From the NCBI RefSeq assembly GCF_015644585.1, contig NZ_JADOBI010000015.1, positions 1 to 64,000 on the forward strand: a DNA stretch of 64,000 nucleotides. Reading direction: 5' to 3'. Below, piece after piece: positions 60,508 to 64,000 of this stretch. Source of the stretch: Rahnella laticis (GTDB lineage: Bacteria > Pseudomonadota > Gammaproteobacteria > Enterobacterales > Enterobacteriaceae). Numbering within the stretch: the first letter of the stretch is position 1; the number at the start of each line of letters is the position of its first letter. Made by a program: the position numbers and the translations under genes. The notes under the pieces were generated by a model, which was not told the DNA's origin, ran no database searches, and saw only the letters and a list, made by a program, of their open reading frames with translations.

Positions 60508-61773
60508 CTATCTTCCCAACCACGGCTGTGGATTGACTGCCTGACCCTGACGACGAATTTCAAAATACAGCGATGGCTGGCCCTGTCCGCCGCTGTTTCC
60601 AACTTTAGCAATGGCCTGACCGGTTCTGACCTGGTCCCCGACGCTGACTAACGCATCCTGATTGTATCCGTACAGGCTCATATCACCTTTGCCGTGATCG
60701 ATGACCACAACCAGCCCGTAACCTTGCAACCAGTCAGCCAGAATGACACGACCGTCGGCAATTGCGCGGACGTCGCTGCCCTCTCTTGCTGAAATAACAA
60801 TACCTTTCCAGCGTAGTTCACCCTGAAGCTGTTCGCCGAAGCGATGTATCAACGAACCGTTAACCGGCCACATATTCTGGCCGGATGGTCTTCCCAGACC
60901 GCCGGTTCGTGCCATCAGTGATTGCTCACTTTGGGTCGGTTTATAGGTGGTGCCGGTTTTCTTCGCCTGCTGCTCTTTCGCCCGGACGGCGGCGGCTTCG
61001 CGCGCTTCCTTTTCGGCCCGGGCTTTTGCTGCACGTTCAGCGGCGGCAATTTTATTCTGCAAGCTGGCTTCGTTGGCGCGCAACTCGGTCAGGCTTTGCT
61101 CATCTTTTTGCAACGAGGATTCCAGCGCCGTCAGCGTTTGTTTTCGCGCCGAACGGGCCTGCTCAAGTTTTTGTTGCTGCGTCTGCTGCTCGCCTAACAG
61201 GCTTTTTTGCTGGGTCTCTTTCGATTGCAGGGAAACCCGCTGTTCGGCCAGTTTGGTACGCGTTTGTTTAAGTTCTTCGATGGTTTTCTGGCGGGCTTCA
61301 TTCAGATAGCCAAAATAGGCCATGATGCGTTCGCTGCGTTCGGTCTCTTCACCGCTTAACAGCAGTTGCAGGCCTTTATGCTGGCCGATACGGAATGCCG
61401 CATCCAGCTGCTTTGCAAGAATGGCTTCCTGCGTTTTCTGCTGTTTTTGCAGTTTATCGATAGAGGCATTCAGCCCGGCGATATCTTTATTCAGCGTCGC
61501 CAGTGTCGACTGTGTCCCGCGTAACTGAGTGCTGGCTGAGGCAATGGTTTTTTCCTGTGCCTGCAACTGTTGCAACAACGTTCCGCGCTGCTGTTTCTGC
61601 TGCTTTACGCTTTTCTCTTTTTCCGCAATGTTCTGCTGAATGGTTTTGAGCTGATCTTTGTTTTCGTCAGCGTGCACACTCACGGAGAGGGTTAACAATG
61701 AAGCGCAAAGTAATAAGGCAGGAGATGGGAAGGCAGATACGGCCTTGTCCTGAGCGGAAAGGCGGGTTCTCAT
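60508..61773 (-). CDS. envC: Murein hydrolase activator EnvC
   Basis: 421 residues from the ATG at 61773 (E. coli 419); an upstream TTG at 61836 would add 21 residues. Signal peptide near residues 10-35, long coiled coil (about residues 40-270, QQNIAEKEKSVKQQKQQR and following) and a C-terminal LytM domain (KGIVISAREGSDVRAIADGRVILADW...GYGLVVVIDHG). The LytM domain lacks the full zinc set and is regulatory: EnvC activates AmiA/AmiB at the septum via FtsEX. Between gpmI and yibQ. Confidence 0.95.
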   Translation of the reverse strand: MRTRLSAQDKAVSAFPSPALLLCASLLTLSVSVHADENKDQLKTIQQNIAEKEKSVKQQKQQRGTLLQQLQAQEKTIASASTQLRGTQSTLATLNKDIAGLNASIDKLQKQQKTQEAILAKQLDAAFRIGQHKGLQLLLSGEETERSERIMAYFGYLNEARQKTIEELKQTRTKLAEQRVSLQSKETQQKSLLGEQQTQQQKLEQARSARKQTLTALESSLQKDEQSLTELRANEASLQNKIAAAERAAKARAEKEAREAAAVRAKEQQAKKTGTTYKPTQSEQSLMARTGGLGRPSGQNMWPVNGSLIHRFGEQLQGELRWKGIVISAREGSDVRAIADGRVILADWLQGYGLVVVIDHGKGDMSLYGYNQDALVSVGDQVRTGQAIAKVGNSGGQGQPSLYFEIRRQGQAVNPQPWLGR

Positions 61774-61888
61774 CAGGCTGAAATGAATGAATTTGCTCAA
61801 ACTTTTTTCCGCTTGTCGACCGTGGATGATAGACAATATGGCTGTCCCTTATCTTATCGTAACACTAATCAACCGGCTGATGCACAAA

Positions 61889-61923
61889 CAAAAAAGGCGT
61901 ACCAGCCTGCGCTGATACGCCTT
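61889..61923 (-). terminator. Terminator between gpmI and envC
   Basis: Outer stem AAGGCGTA (61894-61901) with TACGCCTT (61916-61923) and a small inner stem; on the minus strand it is followed by a run of T. It lies about 22 bp after the gpmI stop. Confidence 0.82.
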
Positions 61924-61945
61924 AAATTCGCTTTCTTAGCGGAAA

Positions 61946-63490
61946 TTAGCGCGCGATAAACAGCGGTTTGCCGCTCATTTCGGCCGGGATTTCCATCCCC
62001 ATCAGGGAGAGCATGGTCGGTGCAATATCAGACAATTTCCCGCCTTCGATGGCTTGCGCGTTGCCGCCCACGTAAATCAGCGGAACCGGCAGGCTGGTAT
62101 GTGCTGTGTGCGCCTGGCCGGTTGCCGGGTCACGCATTTGCTCTGCGTTACCGTGATCGGCGGTGATCAGCAGTTGGCCGCCGACCGCTTTAACCGCATC
62201 CACAACCTGAGCAACACAATGATCCAGCGCTTCTACCGCATTGACGGCAGCATCATAAACGCCGGTATGCCCGACCATATCGCCGTTCGGGTAGTTACAG
62301 ATAATCGCGTCATATTTGCCACTGGCGATCGCACCCAGCAATTTATCGGTCAGTTCTGCTGAACTCATTTCCGGTTGCAGGTCGTAGGTCGCGACATTCG
62401 GTGATTTAACCAGAATGCGGTCTTCGCCTTCAAACGCATCTTCCATGCCGCCGTTGAAGAAGAAGGTTACGTGCGCATATTTCTCAGTTTCGGAGATACG
62501 AAGCTGAGTTTTCTTATGCGCCATCAGCCATTCGCCCAGCGTGTTTTTCAGAGATGCAGGCGGATACGCGCAGGCAGCTTTAATATCAGCGGCGTATTCG
62601 GTAAGCATGATGAAATCGCCGAAGTTAATCACTTTTTCACGGGCAAAACCGTCGAAGTCGGTGTTAATGAAGGCGCGGGTGATTTCACGTGCACGGTCAG
62701 CACGGAAGTTCATAAAGATCATCGCATCGCCGTCATTGATTGCCGCGTTTTCTTCGCCGGCAGCCTGCAACACGGTAGGTTTCACGAACTCGTCATTTTC
62801 GTCACGGGCGTAAGCGGCCTGCAAGCCTGCCAGAGCGTTATCTGCGGTGAACGCGCCTTTGGCCTGAGACATCAGGTCATAAGCCAGTTGCACGCGATCC
62901 CAGCGGTTGTCGCGGTCCATTGAATAATAACGGCCGACGATAGACGCGATGCGGCCGGAGCCGATTTCTGCAAACTTCTCGGAGAAACGCTTCAATGCGG
63001 CTTCGGCGCTGCGTGGAGGCGTGTCGCGGCCATCCAGGAATGCGTGCAGATAGATGGCTTTCGCGCCACGGCGGTGAGCCAGTTCTACCATCGCCATGAT
63101 GTGGTCTTCGTGGCTGTGAACGCCACCCGCAGACAGCAGACCCATAATGTGAACGGCTTTGCCCGCGCTGATTGCGCGATCAACCGCACCGGTCAGTACG
63201 CTATTATTAAAGAAGTCGCCTTCTTTGATTTCTTTATCCAGGCGGGTGAGATCCTGATAAACGATACGGCCCGCGCCTAAATTGACGTGGCCCACTTCGG
63301 AGTTGCCCATCTGGCCATCAGGCAGGCCTACGTCAAGGCCTGAAGCAGCAATCAGGGTGTGAGGCTGAGTCGCCCACAGCTTATCCATGACCGGGGTTTT
63401 TGCATTCAGAATCGCGTTATCTTGTTGTTCTTCGCGAAATCCGTAGCCATCAAGAATAACCAGAACCATCGGTTTTTTATTGCTCGACAT
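61946..63490 (-). CDS. gpmI: 2,3-bisphosphoglycerate-independent phosphoglycerate mutase
   Basis: 514 residues from [19 protein letters not shown], the E. coli GpmM length; 27 upstream codons are rejected. Alkaline-phosphatase-like fold with the catalytic serine in [16 protein letters not shown] (near residue 64) and the two-manganese ligands ([24 protein letters not shown]-type His). Interconverts 2- and 3-phosphoglycerate in glycolysis. Also called gpmM. Divergent from yibN across 304 bp. Confidence 0.97.
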   Translation of the reverse strand: MSSNKKPMVLVILDGYGFREEQQDNAILNAKTPVMDKLWATQPHTLIAASGLDVGLPDGQMGNSEVGHVNLGAGRIVYQDLTRLDKEIKEGDFFNNSVLTGAVDRAISAGKAVHIMGLLSAGGVHSHEDHIMAMVELAHRRGAKAIYLHAFLDGRDTPPRSAEAALKRFSEKFAEIGSGRIASIVGRYYSMDRDNRWDRVQLAYDLMSQAKGAFTADNALAGLQAAYARDENDEFVKPTVLQAAGEENAAINDGDAMIFMNFRADRAREITRAFINTDFDGFAREKVINFGDFIMLTEYAADIKAACAYPPASLKNTLGEWLMAHKKTQLRISETEKYAHVTFFFNGGMEDAFEGEDRILVKSPNVATYDLQPEMSSAELTDKLLGAIASGKYDAIICNYPNGDMVGHTGVYDAAVNAVEALDHCVAQVVDAVKAVGGQLLITADHGNAEQMRDPATGQAHTAHTSLPVPLIYVGGNAQAIEGGKLSDIAPTMLSLMGMEIPAEMSGKPLFIAR

Positions 63491-63794
63491 GTCAATTGAC
63501 CTCAATTTGAAAGATGAAATGCTCAATAGGCTCGCCAGCTCGATGTGAAAAACAGGCGTGGCTAAGTGCATTTAAGCGGGCTGATTTTACCCCAGCGCTG
63601 AAAGGGGAATAGCCGTGGGAGATCAAAGATGGGGCGCGGCGGGAGTTAACTTTCGGCATAAAGGCGTGTTAATTTTTCGGGATGTGCCGCAGTTTGTGGC
63701 ATTAGCCCGCGCATACTGGCTGTATTTGCGCCGACGCGCAGGTATACTCTGAAGCCTTGAATTTTCCCCCAACTGACGGGAGTTGCTACACCCC
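63491..63794. other. gpmI-yibN divergent intergenic region
   Basis: 304 bp with no credible gene. It must hold promoters for both flanking genes. A TATACT element lies near 63742 on the yibN side, but no clear -35 partner stands out. Confidence 0.5.
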
Positions 63795-64000
63795 ATGCAA
63801 GATATTATGCCATTCATCAGTGCGCATCCGGTTCTCAGCCTGGCGTGGGTTGCGTTACTGATTGCAGTAATTGTGACCACCTTTAAAACACGTTTTTCTA
63901 AAGTGAAAGAGATCACGCGTGGCGAAGCAACCCGCCTGATCAACAAAGAAGATGCTGTTGTTGTCGATGTTCGCGCGCGTGAAGAATTCCGCAAAGGCCA
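63795..64000 (+). CDS. yibN: Rhodanese-like membrane protein YibN, 5' part (cut by window end)
   Basis: 68 codons visible from the ATG at 63795. An N-terminal membrane helix ([24 protein letters not shown], residues about 6-30) is followed by the start of a rhodanese domain ([30 protein letters not shown]); the active-site cysteine, if any, lies beyond the window. The family is of uncertain function; secB follows it in E. coli. Confidence 0.9.
   Translation, partial: MQDIMPFISAHPVLSLAWVALLIAVIVTTFKTRFSKVKEITRGEATRLINKEDAVVVDVRAREEFRKG

Overview
The window is chromosomal DNA from a member of the order Enterobacterales. Nearly every gene has a recognisable E. coli orthologue. The LPS-core cluster contains waaE next to coaD, as in Serratia and Klebsiella, and the overall layout suggests Yersiniaceae, perhaps Rahnella or a relative. 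The genus is an inference from gene content and was not tested. No prophage, insertion sequence, CRISPR array or tRNA gene was seen. Every annotated gene is intact except the two cut by the window edges: a 5S rRNA on the left and yibN on the right.

Layout. (1) 1-19966 matches the E. coli 87-minute block: end of an rrn operon, mobBA, yihD, srkA-dsbA, polA, Spot 42, engB, the CsrC sRNA, yihI, a small unannotated membrane ORF, hemN, glnALG, typA and yihX-yihY-dtd-yiiD. (2) 19987-64000 matches the E. coli 82-minute block: yicH, xanP, recG-trmH-spoT-rpoZ-gmk, ligB, yicG, yicC, rph-pyrE, slmA, dut-coaBC, radC, rpmBG, mutM, coaD, the waa core-LPS operon, hldD, kbl-tdh, yibQ-envC-gpmI and yibN. The two blocks, separate in E. 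coli, meet between yiiD and yicH. (3) Lineage-specific insertions sit in this backbone: an orphan cellobiose-family PTS IIC where E. coli has gltS, a TetR regulator plus second KAS II gene where E. coli has dinD, several AT-richer glycosyltransferases inside the waa operon, and two more glycosyltransferase-like genes between tdh and yibQ.

Function. Most of the window is housekeeping: DNA replication and repair (polA, recG, mutM, radC, dut, ligB), stringent response and transcription (spoT, rpoZ), nitrogen control (glnALG with its sigma-54 promoter and NtrC sites), translation (typA, rpmB, rpmG, dtd, trmH, engB) and CoA synthesis (coaBC, coaD). The main accessory function is assembly of the LPS inner and outer core: ADP-heptose (hldD), Kdo (waaA), heptoses (waaC, waaF, waaQ) and core hexoses (waaE and the other transferases). 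No O-antigen ligase (waaL) candidate lies in the cluster.

Most interesting signals: a pair of matching 22-bp imperfect palindromes that look like operators of the TetR/KAS II module; a strongly structured 5' leader ahead of rpmB-rpmG that could be an undescribed ribosomal-protein control element; a 58-codon membrane-protein ORF between yihI and hemN; and a cluster of DnaA boxes upstream of polA.
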